Below are positions 1 through 12,934 of a DNA stretch of 64,000 nucleotides, one piece after another. Positions within the stretch are counted from its first letter, which is position 1. Each line of letters begins with the position of its first letter. Made by a program: the position numbers and the translations under genes. This stretch comes from Gnetum montanum (Eukaryota > Streptophyta > Gnetopsida > Gnetales > Gnetaceae). Location of the stretch: NCBI GenBank assembly GCA_015680685.1, contig MNCI01007652.1:467741-531740 (forward strand). The letters run 5' to 3'. The notes under the pieces were generated by a model. It had not been told where the DNA came from and did no database searches. It worked only from the letters and a program-made list of their open reading frames with translations.

Positions 1-1132
1 CATAGATGCAACATTGGAATTGTTGGGATTTTCCATTTTGGAATTGGTAGCATATTTCAATTTTCCAATAGTGGCCAACATAGTCACCCCAAGTCTTTAG
101 CAATTGCAACATGGCCAACGTAGACCATATTTTTCAGTAGTTTCTAGCAGGTTCTAGCAATTTCCAGTGTAGATCACATTTTCCATGTATTTCCACATTT
201 CCCATATTTTCCAATATTTCCCAACAACTTCAACATAGTCTACCAAGGCCAACATAGTTCAGATGATGTCAGCATAGTCACAAAAGTATGTTTACTATTT
301 ATAGTAAATGGCTGGTTTTTGGTGACTATGGTGTATTCCAAACTTTCTATAAATGGTAACAACACTAAGAGTTGTAACATGAAAATTGACATCAATTTGT
401 TAGCAATCATGATAGTGATGTGCAAGCCCTAAAAAATAGAAATTCCATACTTATAAAATCCAAATGTAAACAACTTATTCTAGTTCCTAACTTTAAACAT
501 TTTTCATAGCCTAAAAAGAATCTTGCAACCAAGAGCCCTTGCAACCTTGCAACCCCTTTGGTAGTAGAAACTGGTAGCTATGCAAGGCACAATGATTCCC
601 ACATAATACCATTTCACTAAAGGTGGAACACAAACTCATAAACAAGAATTGTTGATCCTAGTGGAAACCAGTGCAAAGTTACTAAAAAATGAAGTTGGAA
701 AGCATCCATATCATGGAGTCCTAAGTGCATACCATAGGCTCTAGCGGACTTCAAGCTTCTTCAGGTGACTTCTTGTGCACATAGTACAAAATTTGTACTT
801 TTTGAATGTGAAACTTTATTTCCATTTTTAATAAATTCATAGTTCATTATTGTGTAGGTTTGATTTCATGTTTTCATTTTGTCTCATTTTCCATTTTGGG
901 TTTGCAATTCCATTTTTCACTTACATTCTTTTTGTTTACATTTTCATTTTCATTTTAATTTATGTTTATTTGGGTTTCTTTACACTTTTGTAAGTTCTTG
1001 GGTGATTAGCTAGACTGTCTAGGGCACCTTGGATCTTATTTTTGGAGGCCTTTGAGATCCGAGGCTAAAACTATTTTGGCACCTGGGATATTCTAGTTTC
1101 CGTTCTAGCAACTAAATTTTCCAGGTCCAACA
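1..1132 (+). repeat. TAT1 5' LTR
   Basis: From about base 46 to 1132 it is collinear with 25265-26339, sharing long stretches such as the region around TTTACTATTTATAGTAAATGG (mirrored by 25501-25522). Homology ends in both copies at GTCCAACA, after which this copy continues to a primer-binding site and the other to DEL1 gag. The first 45 bases match only weakly. Confidence 0.8.
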
Positions 1133-1139
1133 ATTTTTT

Positions 1140-1157
1140 TGGCACTAGAAGGAGGAC
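1140..1157 (+). other. TAT1 primer-binding site
   Basis: TGGCACTAGAAGGAGGAC lies 7 bases after the LTR end. TAT2 has a close copy (TGGCGTTAGAAGGAGGGC) at the same position relative to its own LTR, which supports the role. I did not assign the priming tRNA. Confidence 0.7.
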
Positions 1158-2130
1158 CTCTATCCAAATTCCTTGCCATAAATCCCTTTCTCATGCACCA
1201 AGTCTATTGCACATCCAAATCCAAGGCTTTCCAACATATTCCATTAAAACATATTCTGTTGTTGTCCAAACCCTTTCCTTAACTTAGCATACTTGTAGTA
1301 ATCAGGTTGGATGTTTTTGCTATATTTTCACAATAGTTGTTGGATTCCTAGAAACTAGCCAGTCCAAATCTAAAACATATTTCATTCCAAAAAAATTTTC
1401 CACCTTGGAAGACATATTCTATTATGAAAGACATTTCCTATTACGGAAACCATTTGCCATTCCATTGGAAAAATATTCCATTTCAGAAACATATTCCATT
1501 TCATAACCTAGTTTCCATCTAGAAAGCCCTATTTTGTTTTGAAATCCATTTTCCATTTCAAAATCATTTTTCCATCTGAAAATCCATTTTCCATTGGGAA
1601 AATCCAATTCCATTGGTTGAAAAACATCTTCTTTCCATTTTTACCACTTAGCATAGTTGGTTGGTAACTACCCTACCTCTTGCACAGTACATGACTGTCT
1701 ATTGCATAGTATTTCATAGTAGTAGTTTCTCACTACCTTTTCATTTTTGGTTAACTATGTTAGTGGATTATCCCAATTATTCTATTTTTACTAAAAATAG
1801 TAAAAATTTCTCAAACTACATTTTTAGTATGCCGTTTAGGTAGCAAACTGTGTTGCTCTTTAGCTTCATCTTGATTGTTGCTAGCCAATAGGCTATGAGG
1901 GTCTATGACCCCAAAGACCCCACTATAGCAGAAAGTAGGAAATTATTATGGCTTAGGGGGCAAAGTCTTGATTTCTTGGTCATAAAGTAAGACCACTCTA
2001 ACTTCATTTGTCCTAAGATTTAGCCTGGCATGCTAATTCCAAGGATGGTAGCAAAGGCCAAAAGGGAGTATGAACTCATACACTGGGGATGGGAAGGAGT
2101 ACATTCCTTCCTCATTTGACTAAATACCCC
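1158..2130 (+). other. TAT1 leader between PBS and gag
   Basis: Noncoding, with a cluster of TTCCATTT-type short repeats at about 1380-1640 (ATTCCATT, TTTCCATTT, GAAAATCCA repeated many times). No ORF of interest; the open minus-strand frame here is a by-product of these repeats. Confidence 0.6.
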
Positions 2131-2139
2131 TTACAGAAA

Positions 2140-4560
2140 CCTACACTCACATTATATCTCAACTAATTGAGGTAGATGAAAAGGACAAAAATGCTAGCTT
2201 AGATGAGCAATAAGAGGAAGAGGATGAGTTTGGGGCTTCATTTGAACCTGAGAACATCCTAGGTGAAATTTTCCAACAACAACTCTTAAAGCCATGTTGC
2301 CCACCTCCAATCCCCCTCACCTCTTCCATGGGGTATGCCTCTGAACCTTCATCTTCCCCTTATCCTACCATGTTTGGATCCATGTCCACCATCATAGTGG
2401 AAAAACACAATTAGTACCATAGCCCATAACCTTCTCCTTCTCCATGTCGTTCACTACCCAACCTTGGTTTGTGTGACCATCATCAATAGTTGTCACAATC
2501 ACTAATCCTTTACCTACCTAGATGGGGCCCATTATGGGACCCTAAGTAACCCAAGGGTTACATATGTCTTTTTTTCTTATTTGTGCCCCAAATACTGGCA
2601 TAAGAATATTTCTCTTTGATTGGTCCACTAACCACCATGATGACATAACCTCTTCCCTCAGTGCTACAACTGATAGTAAGGCCATAGGCCTCCCAAAAAA
2701 TGTTGTAGCATTTTGTGTAGATCCTAGAATTGATAGGGGCATCTCAAGGCCTAGATCAAGCCTTTCAAATGATCCAAGACCTTACAGAAGAGTTGAAGAG
2801 GCTTAAGGCCTCTACATCTTAGACCATGAAGATTATGAACTATTATCAGTCCTATGGTCCCACCTCTAACTCTCTCTCTAGTGTTCCCATTTCATAGTTT
2901 ACAAAGTACAATAGTGTAGGTGACCCCAACTCTCACCTCATAACATTTTTCTCTGGGTGCTTATTATTACAAGCTTAGTCACACACATTAACTAGGATCT
3001 TCTTGTGTCCCTTATGGGAAAGGCCCTTGACTAGTGTCATGCCTTGTCAAGAGGATCCATATCCTCTTTGGAGGACTTAATTTCATAATTCATTAATTGC
3101 TTCTTAAATCCTAACACCATCCTTGATCAGCTAATGAAGGTCAAGCAAGGCCCCCTCAAACCAATGTAGAAGTTCATCCAATGATGGAATGATATGCTTA
3201 ATGACTAAAAATCACCTTTTGGCTATGTTCAAAGGGAAGGTTAACAATTTTAACAAGTTGAAACTATAGTATCTCCATACATAGTCATTAATCTAGGCCT
3301 TATCTCAAACTAAGAACATATAGGATGTGGTAGAGGCTAGCCACGACCCTGCCTATGTGGCTTATAAAAACTAACTCATACGAAAGGATAAGGAGAGGGA
3401 TAGATAGAACAATGTAGTAGTGGAAACTATAGCTAAAGAAACTAAGATGATCAATTAGGGGCTAAGAACCATTCAATCTAAGGCCCTTGCTAACAACCAT
3501 AACAACCAGCCCTCAACATCTAATTCCACTACATCAATTGCTTCTAGATCCAACTTTGAGTGGAAAGACCAAATGAAATACACTAGGATACCTCTAAAAT
3601 GATCTAAATTGTTAGAAAACTATTGAAGAGTGAAAGAATCCTATACAAGAAAATGATCAAAAATGCCTATAAGAGGCATGAGAGGCTATGTGAAATAGCC
3701 AATAATCTCACTCAAGTAACCAAGGATGATCCTAAGGTACCTAGGTATTTTAAGCGCAACTACTTTTGCCACTATCATCAATTGCTAGGTCATGACACTA
3801 AATTCTACCTTGCATTAAAGGATGACCTACAAAAGATGATACATAGGGATGAGTTGGTTCTTAACATTTCTAACCTTTTCCAACCTCAAAATCAATTGAT
3901 GCATGTGTAGAAGTACTCATTGAATGCTAATAATATCCCATACACCATAGCGACATTCAATGTTAACAATGATCCAAGGCCTTTGAGGGAACCATTCATG
4001 ATTTGGATACCTCCTTGCAACGAAAGGGGTCCATTAGCTTTTTCTAGCTCAAGGCCTTCCTTTGTTGTAAGGGTGCCATCACCAATCCTCCAAATGAGTC
4101 TTTTGTCATTAACGTCCTTCCTCCTTCTGCTACAACTCAATCCATCCATGTAGTCAAACAGTGACCTCCCATGGTAGCTAATGCAACAACCCCTTCTTTA
4201 TAGTCAAACATAGACAATAAGAATTCTTCAACTAAGTAGTGGAAGAATCCTACAAAAAAGGCTAAGAACCAGAATGATAAGCATAACAAGGATTGGAAAG
4301 AAGTGGGCCCACTAAAGCCCACTCCCATATCATTTTTTCTCGTGACCTCTACAACCTAGGCTGCTTCAACCAATACATCACAGGAGGAACCTATGCCTCA
4401 AGAGAAAGGAAAATTGGAGAAGCCACAACAATAGCCAAGGCATGAAGTGCACATTTTGAGATGCATGGAAGAAGTTAAGCACAACTGGGGCAACAAGCCC
4501 TTGGCCAATAACAAAAACATTTGAAGTGTGATAGAATAGGTCAAGTAGTCTCTGAAATAG
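2140..4560 (+). pseudogene. TAT1 gag, degenerate
   Basis: The capsid-like part at about 2880-3200 (FTKYNSVGDPNSHL..., then LDQLMKVKQGPLKPM) is homologous to the better preserved gag of TAT2. At 3740-3880 the motif YFCHYHQLLGHDTKFYLALK followed by DDLQKMIHRDEL is the typical Tat-lineage gag C-terminal block (consensus C..H...GHDTE.C..LK..IE.LI..G.L). Gag packages the element RNA. Multiple stops and shifts; no full-length frame. Confidence 0.78.
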
Positions 4561-5475
4561 AAGAACACGACCTTGAGCTTCTATGACCTAGTCATTACTT
4601 GTACTACACATTGTGAAGCACTAGTCAACATGGTGATCTCCATCCCCATTAGTGAGGATATACACACTAATGAAGAATCCATTCATGTAGTAATGACATC
4701 TTCTGCACCTAGGGAAGTGAGATCAACATCACTAGTGTTTTTTGGTAGGGAAATCAAGACAAATCCCCAAAATGGAAAAGTAACTTAGGAACCCCTATTC
4801 ATAATCATACATATAGGAAAATATAAAGTTCATAGGATGCATGTTTATGATGGGCTAGCAATGAATGTTATATGTTATACCATCGTTTAGCGTTTGGGCC
4901 TGATGAAGGAAATGTAACACATGACAACTTCAAGCCTTAAATCCTTCAATGGATCATGGGTTGTTGTCAAAGGTTCCATATGTTTAGATTTTGTGGTAGG
5001 GGGGTAATTCTCCACAATAGTAAACTTCTTGGTGATAGAGGAAACACTAGGATTCAATCTTATCTTGGGAAGGCCTTGGCTAGCTTAATTATGAGCTCTG
5101 TCTTCTTCTATCCACAAAAAGATTCAACTACCTTATGAGGGAGGCAAAATAATCATTCATGACAATAGTGTGGTCCCCTTAGAGGTTAATAAAATCAATG
5201 TAGAATAGGGGTCTAATGTGGAGTTTCAAGAAAAAACTCTTGCCATTGGCCATAGAATCGAAGAGATTGTGGTAGCAAAAGAAGCCAAGATAAACAACGA
5301 TGAACCCATTGGTATACCATGGGGTGTTCCCTTTTAACATCATTAGTGAAGGGGATGGGGAATATAAGCTTGTGCAAAATAGATTGTACACATTTCCATC
5401 TCAAAGATTAGAAAACATTTTCCCAAGTAATACATGCCCATAGTCCTCTTACCCCATGGACCTATGACCATGTAA
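4561..5475 (+). pseudogene. TAT1 aspartic protease region, degenerate
   Basis: A segment starting SFYDLVITCTTHCEALVNM is collinear with SLYNLIMTSSTHYEALVQM of TAT2. The active-site region near 4830-4880 is badly eroded (VHRMHVYDGLAMNVICYTIV). LKSFNGSWVVVKGSICLDFV and later LASLIMSSVFFYPQKDS match the flap and C-terminal blocks of Tat proteases. A stop near 5475 ends the recognisable frame; RT does not follow here but resumes 16 kb downstream. Confidence 0.68.
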
Positions 5476-5479
5476 GCAT

Positions 5480-6495
5480 ATGTACTTATAGCCTTTTAGC
5501 TTAGTTTACATTTTACCTTTGCTTTATGTTAAAGCTAGATTGGCATTTAGATTAGAGTTCATTTTGGTTTTGCATGTTTACTTTTGAAGCCTTTATTTTT
5601 TATTTATTTTAAACAAAAATATTATAAAAATTTTAAAGCTTGGAAAATCCATAAAAATTTTTATGTCTTCCTTTATCACATGGCCCACCATGACCTTAAA
5701 TTGGCAACAACATCATAGCCTAAAGCTTACTCTCATTTGCCATTCACTTTTGAAGCCTTTAAACATAAAAATCATAAATATTTTAAAACCAAAAATTCTA
5801 TAAAAATCATAAAACATGAAATAGACCAAAATTCCTCTTTTCCTATTGGGGCTTGCCATGGCCTAAAACTAGCAACAACATACAGCTTGCCATGGCATTA
5901 AACTGGCAAAGATCACATGGTCCGCCATTACCTTAAATTGGCAAACATTGTCTTATCTTATTTTTTTTAGCCTACAATCTTCTAACCTAGCCATTTCAAT
6001 ATTATAGCCAAGATAGAAAACATAGCCTTGAACAACATTTATAACATAAAACCATAAAAATTGTAACATAAATAAAACTATAATGCTAGAACAATATGAC
6101 CAAAAATTTAAAATTAAACTTCAAATTAAAATGTTTACAAAATAATAACCATGGTCACATGGTGTGGAAAAATTTTTAAATAATACACCATAAATAAGGG
6201 AGCCATCTACAAATGAATAATTGACTAACATCAGCCATAACATTAATCAACATCAATTAATAACAAAAATTGAAAATAGATAATTGTGGGTACTAGGGGG
6301 CAACTAGAGGAGAAGGTGGAGGGTGATTTCCACCTTCATTGCTAGGGCCACTAGTATCATCAAATGCCTATAACATAATAACATAAAGCTAATTAGTAAT
6401 CAGCACATGATAAAACAAAGTTAATAACTTAAGCAAAACTAGAAAAAACCATAACAAAACTAAAATAAACAAACCAACAAACTCTATGAAGAAAG
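5480..6495. other. TAT1 spacer with GGCCATGG...CTTAAA minirepeats
   Basis: AT-rich, noncoding. Around 5640-5960 short repeats of the type CATGGCCTAAAACTAGCAAC and ACCTTAAATTGGCAA recur. The same kind of repeat, as its reverse complement, sits at the equivalent place in TAT2 (43900-44420). No gene seen. Confidence 0.6.
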
Positions 6496-6496
6496 T

Positions 6497-8850
6497 CTAA
6501 AGACTAGCCTCTAGATGGCGAAGGAGCTGGTCTTTAGTCATGTTGACCTAGTCTATGTCTCCAAGGTTAACACCCATGAGGATGTTGTTCTTGTTGATGT
6601 CACTCCATGTGGGGGCCTCATGCAAGAAAGTGGCAATGGCTACCTCCCCTAATGTAGTAGTCATTTGGCAAACAAGGGAGTTAGCGACCACTACACTATT
6701 TGCAAATAACTTGTAGACCTCCTTTACATGGATCCCCTTTATAAATACCTCTAATCAACATCTTTTCACAGATTCATCTTGAAGCCACTTGAGGTAGGCA
6801 TACCACTCGACCTTGTATTGCTTCCTATGATCCTTTTGTGCTTGACCCCACTGAAGAACCCAAGCACTATAGTCCTTTCATTCGCCAATCTTGTAGTTTA
6901 TTAGATCAATTTGCAGCTTTTTTTTTGCTACCTCTCTATCAAGAAAAACCTTGCCATGAATAGCATTCTAGTGGTAGGCCTAAATGATCTCCTTGGTATG
7001 CAAGAAGTCCTTGTTGTTTACTTGGGCATCCATGAACTTCTTATGATCCTTAAGATCCTTTACCTCCTCTGTTAGCTACTTTTTCTCCCTCCTTAGTTCT
7101 ACAACTTGTTCCCACAGGAACTCATTGATGCATCTACATTCCCAGAAATATTTTGCACATGAGATTACACATGAAGTGACACCCTCATACAACTTATGTG
7201 GGACATTTTCCACATCAAGAGATAGAGTAGGCAATGCATTAATTTCTATGGGATGGTTTTGATCCCATCTCAACTTAGACACTATAAACAATAATAAACA
7301 AACAACAAAATTAGACACAAAACTATAAATAACTAAAAAATTGAAAATATCAAAAATTATATAACCATGAAAAACCAAATAAAAAGACAAAATATATAAA
7401 CAACAAAGGAAAAAGGGATTATAACTCTCACCAACTTCTACAGCTATCTAGTGCAACTAATTAATCATATATTTAGTTACACCCTGCATGAAAACCCTGC
7501 ATGAACTCAATCTTGTTAGGGTTATCCACCCATGGTTGCATACAGAAGGTTGAGGTGGAAGCTTTAGCTTGAGTCTTTGAAGCTATAATATGAAAAATAG
7601 GCAACTAAAAATTGATGACCATGGCCAAAAATAATAAAAACATGTAAAACTAAAAATAATAAATACCTAAAAGACCTTTGGAAGTGATGGAAAGAGGTTC
7701 ACCTAAGTGTGAATCCTCACACAAGCCATCAAAATTATCCATGGGACGATGAGCTAGGCCTTCATCCTCATGATGTTACATTGGTTTCTCCTCTTAGTGC
7801 CTTCATTTTGCATCAATTGCTATTGCTACCTCCTCTTGATGCCTTTGTTCTACCTTAGTTGTTGCTATTGTTGCAGCAGCCTCTTGCTCCTGTTGCTTGC
7901 TTGCAATAATAACAACCGTAAAATGCAGAATAAGTTAGCACATTTTACCAAAATAATAACTTAAAATATAACTTCAAAACAAAAATAATAGAATAAATAA
8001 AATGTACCTCTAACCCCATCTTTCACTTGGTTAAGCTTAATGATCAATCTCCTCTTTAAGGGCTCCTTTACAACCTGTGCTACTTCATCAACCAAAGGCC
8101 TTTTAAGTTTGGCTCTAGTTGAATCATCAGCTTCAACAAGAAACTTTTTGACCTTTTCCATGTTTCCTTATTCAACATGGGGCTCCCTCCCCATGCTATC
8201 AAGGGATGCACAATGTTTCCTATCAAAGTATTTGGTGATGATGGACAACATTTTACCCACACTTGGTGGATCTTGGGCATGTGTGGTCTAAAAATGGCCC
8301 CTTATCCAAGGCTTATTGAGTTGGGATGGGTCTTGTGTCACCCATCATCCATCCTTCTTCACCACAAGTAACTCCACAAATCTTTGTAGGTAAGCTATGG
8401 AGAACACAAAGTGCACATGACATTTTATTGTGAGACTTTCTTGGAGCTTTAGGATTTTGGTTTGCAACCCAGAAACCAAATGAGTAGTTTAGTTGAACTA
8501 GAAGCCCTTAGTTAGAACCTTCTCCATGGTCCAAGCCGACTCAATGCCCATTATCTTCCCCTAAAAAACTTTGAAAATGTATAGGATCAAAATAGGGGAT
8601 ACATCTCTTTAGCCTTTGGAACTTGGAATTGGCTTATAGATAATTCCTTGTGGCCATGACAAGTGTTTAACCACTTCTCAACTTCCCCTTGGTGATCCAC
8701 CTCCTTTCCTACTTTGGTGGTAATCATCCTACCCTCATTGGAAACACCAAAGAGGTTAGAGAAGGTGGATTCATTAACATCCAAGGATATAGTCACAACA
8801 TGAACATGGGTGATGAACCTCTTGACTCCTTTGCTAAAGGAGTTAATGAT
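6497..8850 (-). pseudogene. TAT1 antisense ORF, C-terminal part, with introns
   Basis: Read on the minus strand, opposite to gag-pol. It ends ATFLHEAPTWSDINKNNILM, then TKDQLLRHLEASL and TAG at 6497-6499. The middle reads VSKLRWDQNHPIEINALPTL and YFWECRCINEFLWEQVVEL, both clearly homologous to the plus-strand ORF of TAT2. At least two introns fit: 7431-7282 (GTGAGA...TTTATAG) and about 8006-7909 (GTACAT...TTGCAAG). A coiled coil is likely in the C-terminal third. I do not recognise a known domain; Tat-lineage elements are known to carry extra ORFs, often antisense. ATH1 splits it at 8850. Confidence 0.65.
8846..8850. other. ATH1 target-site duplication, left copy
   Basis: ATGAT, identical to bases 16011-16015. 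It marks the insertion point in the TAT1 antisense ORF. Confidence 0.85.
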
Positions 8851-9827
8851 TGATGAGTGGTAAGATACCCCTACACTCAACCATATGAAATGAGCGTAGC
8901 ACATGCAATCCAGTCGAACTCCATAGACTAAATGCCTAAACGCCCCATGGAACACTTGGGGTTAATCATTCGTTGTCTTCCCAGACTTACTTCTATGTGT
9001 CATGGTGTATGGTTAAGCAAGTCTGAGGTATATGAATTTTTATGGTCTTTTATGTTTTTCTCCTATGCTATCAAGGTGAAGGGTTGAGAGAGCTAACTAA
9101 CTCTAACTAAGGACTAAGTCTAAAACGACTTACCATACACACCCTGAACTATTCAACTATGGCTACCAAACGCTAATCGTTACTGGGATCACCACACATA
9201 ATGCACGTGCTTGAAGTGGTCATACTGAGGCACTTAACTAGCCTAAACGTGATGAGCAGCTGATTCCTTGACTAGCTGTACACATATGTAGATGCTCATA
9301 ATCAAGTCGTACCCATCTCGCATTCTAGGAGTTGAGGGTGAGAGAATCTAATCGCGATGAGCAGCTGATTCCTTTATTAGCTGTACACATTCGTCAATGC
9401 TCGTAATCAAGTTGTACTCATGCCACGCTAATGTAGGTAATAAATAACAAGTAGGAAATAACATGTAATAAATCCTATTCCATGCACTGCAAGGTTTATC
9501 CACAAAGCTCATCTTTATTTCCATACACAACTTGCGTTCAGGTACAAAGCTCCTCAAATAAATATTTTTTCACTTGGGGACTCCTACTGTGGGCACATGG
9601 AAAATATTCTATCTCTGGAGTGATCAAACTGCCAGAGTTTCCCTACTTCTAGCCTAGGATGAGAAATGAAGGGAGTGTTGCCTCTTATTTATAGATTTGG
9701 TGGTGGACCGCAATATCGCATATGCGATATCACAGGGGAGGACGCGATATCGTGTATGTGATATCGCATGGGATGGAATATCGAAACAGCTATGATATCA
9801 TAGTGCATGTGATATCGCGTCTCATCA
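8851..9827 (-). repeat. ATH1 left LTR (3' LTR of the element)
   Basis: 977 bases, beginning TGATGAGTGG and ending CTCATCA, collinear with 15015-16010. Near its right end (9713-9822) is a cluster of GATATC-centred palindromes; because the element reads leftward these lie at the start of U3. Confidence 0.88.
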
Positions 9828-11292
9828 TACCCCCATGACTGAATGAAAACTCTTCCTTGAGTTCCTTACAATAATATTAGGTAGGTATGGAATTATTGAG
9901 GGAAATGGAACTAATGGGATGACATGTGAATGGAACATTATTACAAGACTTGACAAAACTGGTGTTCATGACAACAAGGATAAACACCTTATTACAATGA
10001 CATCAAGACTTTTTTGGTAGCTGATAAAGAGAGAGAGAAAGAAGTGTCGCTACTGGCAACGCCAAGATTACACCTTCATTATCCATCCGTAAGCACGCCA
10101 TCAATCTTGCTCCTTACATAGTTGCTTCAACACTGCTCCATTCCAAGTGTTTGCTCCAGATCCAATCCGTTATTGCATGGTCGCCATCTACACATACAAC
10201 ACAATCTTATATTAGCAAGGGTAATTGAATCATCATGTAATTGATACCTTGCTTCGGTGTAAACTCATTGGCTAGGTTGTGGTATGGCTGATATGGATCT
10301 AGGAATATGTTACTGATGACTACAGAAGGTGTAGGGGTTAGGAAGAAAATCAAAAAATTTTGGGGCTAGGAGAAAATTGAAAAAATTAGGCCCTGTACCC
10401 CCATGACTAATTGTGAACGTCCAGTAGCGTTAGAATGGAAAAAGAGGAGTAAGAAAGATAGGTAAAAAGGGACAACTATGGCACCGATGAAATGGATGTC
10501 AAGATGGAAATGAACAAAATAAAATTAATTACAAAATGTTAAGGAAAATAATTTAACTAAGGTCCAAATAGGAATGTCAGTGGGTCCTTCCCAAAGCAGG
10601 CTTATGCCAGTAATGCCTTGACAAACCCACATGCAAAGAGTCCGTAGGCTCTGGGAATGTCATTTGGAACAAGAGTTAAAGTCTTAACCACAAGCGTTTA
10701 CCAAGAAGAAAACAATGCATCAACCAAAATATATACACTAATGATAACACCGGAAATGAGGTGAATAATGGAGAGAAGGATGAAGAGAAGAAAATGGAAT
10801 GGAATCTCAAGAACAAGGTGGTGTACAGCCCCTTGTGTGTTTGATGATTAATGTGACTTGGCAAATCTCATTCCAACTCCGGCCTCAAACCAACCACATC
10901 TAGTGACATCGCATCAACGAATTCAGTTAAACCATCCACTTGAGCAACAAGAATGCACTCTCCAAGAGCCACCACCATTCCGATGAAACAAAGGAGAGAA
11001 TGGGAAGTGAGAAGGGCCTTAATTAGAGGGAACACATTTTGTTCCATAACTAGTGCTTGTAGCCGAAGTTTATTTCATCTAAGGCGTGTGCTTTGAATTC
11101 TCACTTATTTTTTTTGTGTTTTTATGCGTGAGAACCACACCATGCAAAGAATTCTTATTTTTATTATCTTAGCTTCCAATAATTGGGTAACATCGGAATG
11201 GTAAGAAAACTCAAGAAGAATCATTCAAGCACCCAAGAGAATGACCAATACAAAAGCATCAAGTTCCTTTGAAGTCACACCCTTTTCAATCC
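9828..11292. other. ATH1 internal noncoding region before the 3' LTR
   Basis: No RT or integrase motif is seen on either strand. A near-duplicated stretch at 10340-10400 (AGAAAATCAAAAAATTTTGG and AGAAAATTGAAAAAATTAGG) and a GAGAGAGAGAAAG run at about 10028 are the only structure noted. Confidence 0.55.
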
Positions 11293-11662
11293 NNNNNNNN
11301 NNNNNNNNNNNNNNNNNNNNNNNNNNNNNNNNNNNNNNNNNNNNNNNNNNNNNNNNNNNNNNNNNNNNNNNNNNNNNNNNNNNNNNNNNNNNNNNNNNNN
11401 NNNNNNNNNNNNNNNNNNNNNNNNNNNNNNNNNNNNNNNNNNNNNNNNNNNNNNNNNNNNNNNNNNNNNNNNNNNNNNNNNNNNNNNNNNNNNNNNNNNN
11501 NNNNNNNNNNNNNNNNNNNNNNNNNNNNNNNNNNNNNNNNNNNNNNNNNNNNNNNNNNNNNNNNNNNNNNNNNNNNNNNNNNNNNNNNNNNNNNNNNNNN
11601 NNNNNNNNNNNNNNNNNNNNNNNNNNNNNNNNNNNNNNNNNNNNNNNNNNNNNNNNNNNNNN
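11293..11662. other. Assembly gap (370 N)
   Basis: Run of N within ATH1, downstream of its protease. The true length is unknown. Open frames that cross it are artefacts. Confidence 0.99.
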
Positions 11663-11785
11663 TCTTAGATTAAGGGGTGGAAGTTGGTGATGCTCATATT
11701 CCAATGTATTTATGCCTTCGTTGTTGGCATGGATTTCCTTAGTTTGTTTCATGCATATTTTTCTGCTCCTTCGAGTAGCTGTCAA

Positions 11786-12787
11786 CTACGGGGTGTCTAC
11801 TAATTCTTGTGTGGTTGCTATATACAAGCATCTTTGTTGCAACGTTTCAAGGGCACACCTATCACATAGAGGCATTTCCTCCATGTCATCACCCGATGAA
11901 TCACTGTATGTGATGCGTGGAACTTTCCTCTTCTCAATCTTTCCACAAATGTTTATCTTGGAAATTTCCAAGGAAAGATCGCGGATCCTAAGGCATGCAT
12001 CTACTGTGCTTAGCCATGCCCTTCCCATTATAATCGGGAAGTCCCCTTCATTGTTATTAACTTCAATCACCAGAAAATGAACTAGGTAGGACCAACCACA
12101 CACTGTGGTAATGATGTCCTCCACCAATCCTAAGGGAATGGTGATGGACTAGTCTGCTAGCTCTAGTTGAATGTTGCTCTTCTTGAGTTGGGGTAGGTTC
12201 CAGGAATGATACATCTCTCATGAAATTAAGTTGACCCTGGAACCTAAGTCAAGAAGAGCCCTATGTGGTTCATTTCTAGTGATCTGCAAATAGATTAAGG
12301 GACTCCCAGGGTTAGTTAGTTTCCTAGGAAGGTGGCCCACCTTGATCCAATCGGTTATGGTATGCGTTAACATAATCATATGCGTTATGCTCTGTTTTTG
12401 GATGGAAGGGTGCTCCAAAGTGTTAGATGGTGGAGGAGTGTACATGGCCCCAACCGCTTGTTGTTGCGAGAGTTTGTCTGGGATTTTGGTTTTGAGGTAA
12501 GGTCTCCTCTTTTTATAGTTGTCAGAACCAGCAGTAGGTTGGATATTTACAGCTCTCGCAATGTGATGTTGCTGCGGTTGAGGAGGAAGTTCCCCTTGCA
12601 TTGTTGGAGTAGGAGGTGTTATGGGAACTACCTGTGGTGGAAGAGGTGCAGATGGATTAGGAGAATTGTGTGGATATTGAGTGTCTCCCGGAGGAGAAGG
12701 AGTCCTTCTGAAGTACTCCCGAACTTGGTAGTGATGGTTGGGGGTTGTGTGACTCATAGAGTCACTTGGAGAAATCGGCTGCTGCAC
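11786..12787 (-). pseudogene. ATH1 protease domain with proline-rich leader
   Basis: A Pro/Gln-rich segment (12450-12787) leads into RNEPHRALLDLGSRVNLIS, the retroelement aspartic-protease active site in its Athila form (DLG for DSG/DTG), followed by a stop. The same frame continues with PLGLVEDIITTVCGWSYLVH and FPIIMGRAWLSTVDACLRI, matching the C-terminal ILGRPFL block. Two stops break it. Confidence 0.72.
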
Positions 12788-12934
12788 ATAATATCCATAA
12801 GGGTCAAGCTATCGATAAGGGTACTATTGTTTTGACAATGGCATCCCCCATGACTATGGGTATTACCACTGTTGATGCTGTCCGATGGGCTATGGTGGAG
12901 TTCCACTTGGATAATACGTTAGTGGTTGGTGGAA

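Noticed and set aside
1422-1613. 63-codon minus-strand frame rich in Met, Glu and Phe
   Set aside because: It is the translation of the TTCCATTT minirepeats in the TAT1 leader, not a gene.
11225-11785. Open frames across 11293-11662 on both strands
   Set aside because: They run through the N gap, so their length is artificial; only the flanking residues are real.
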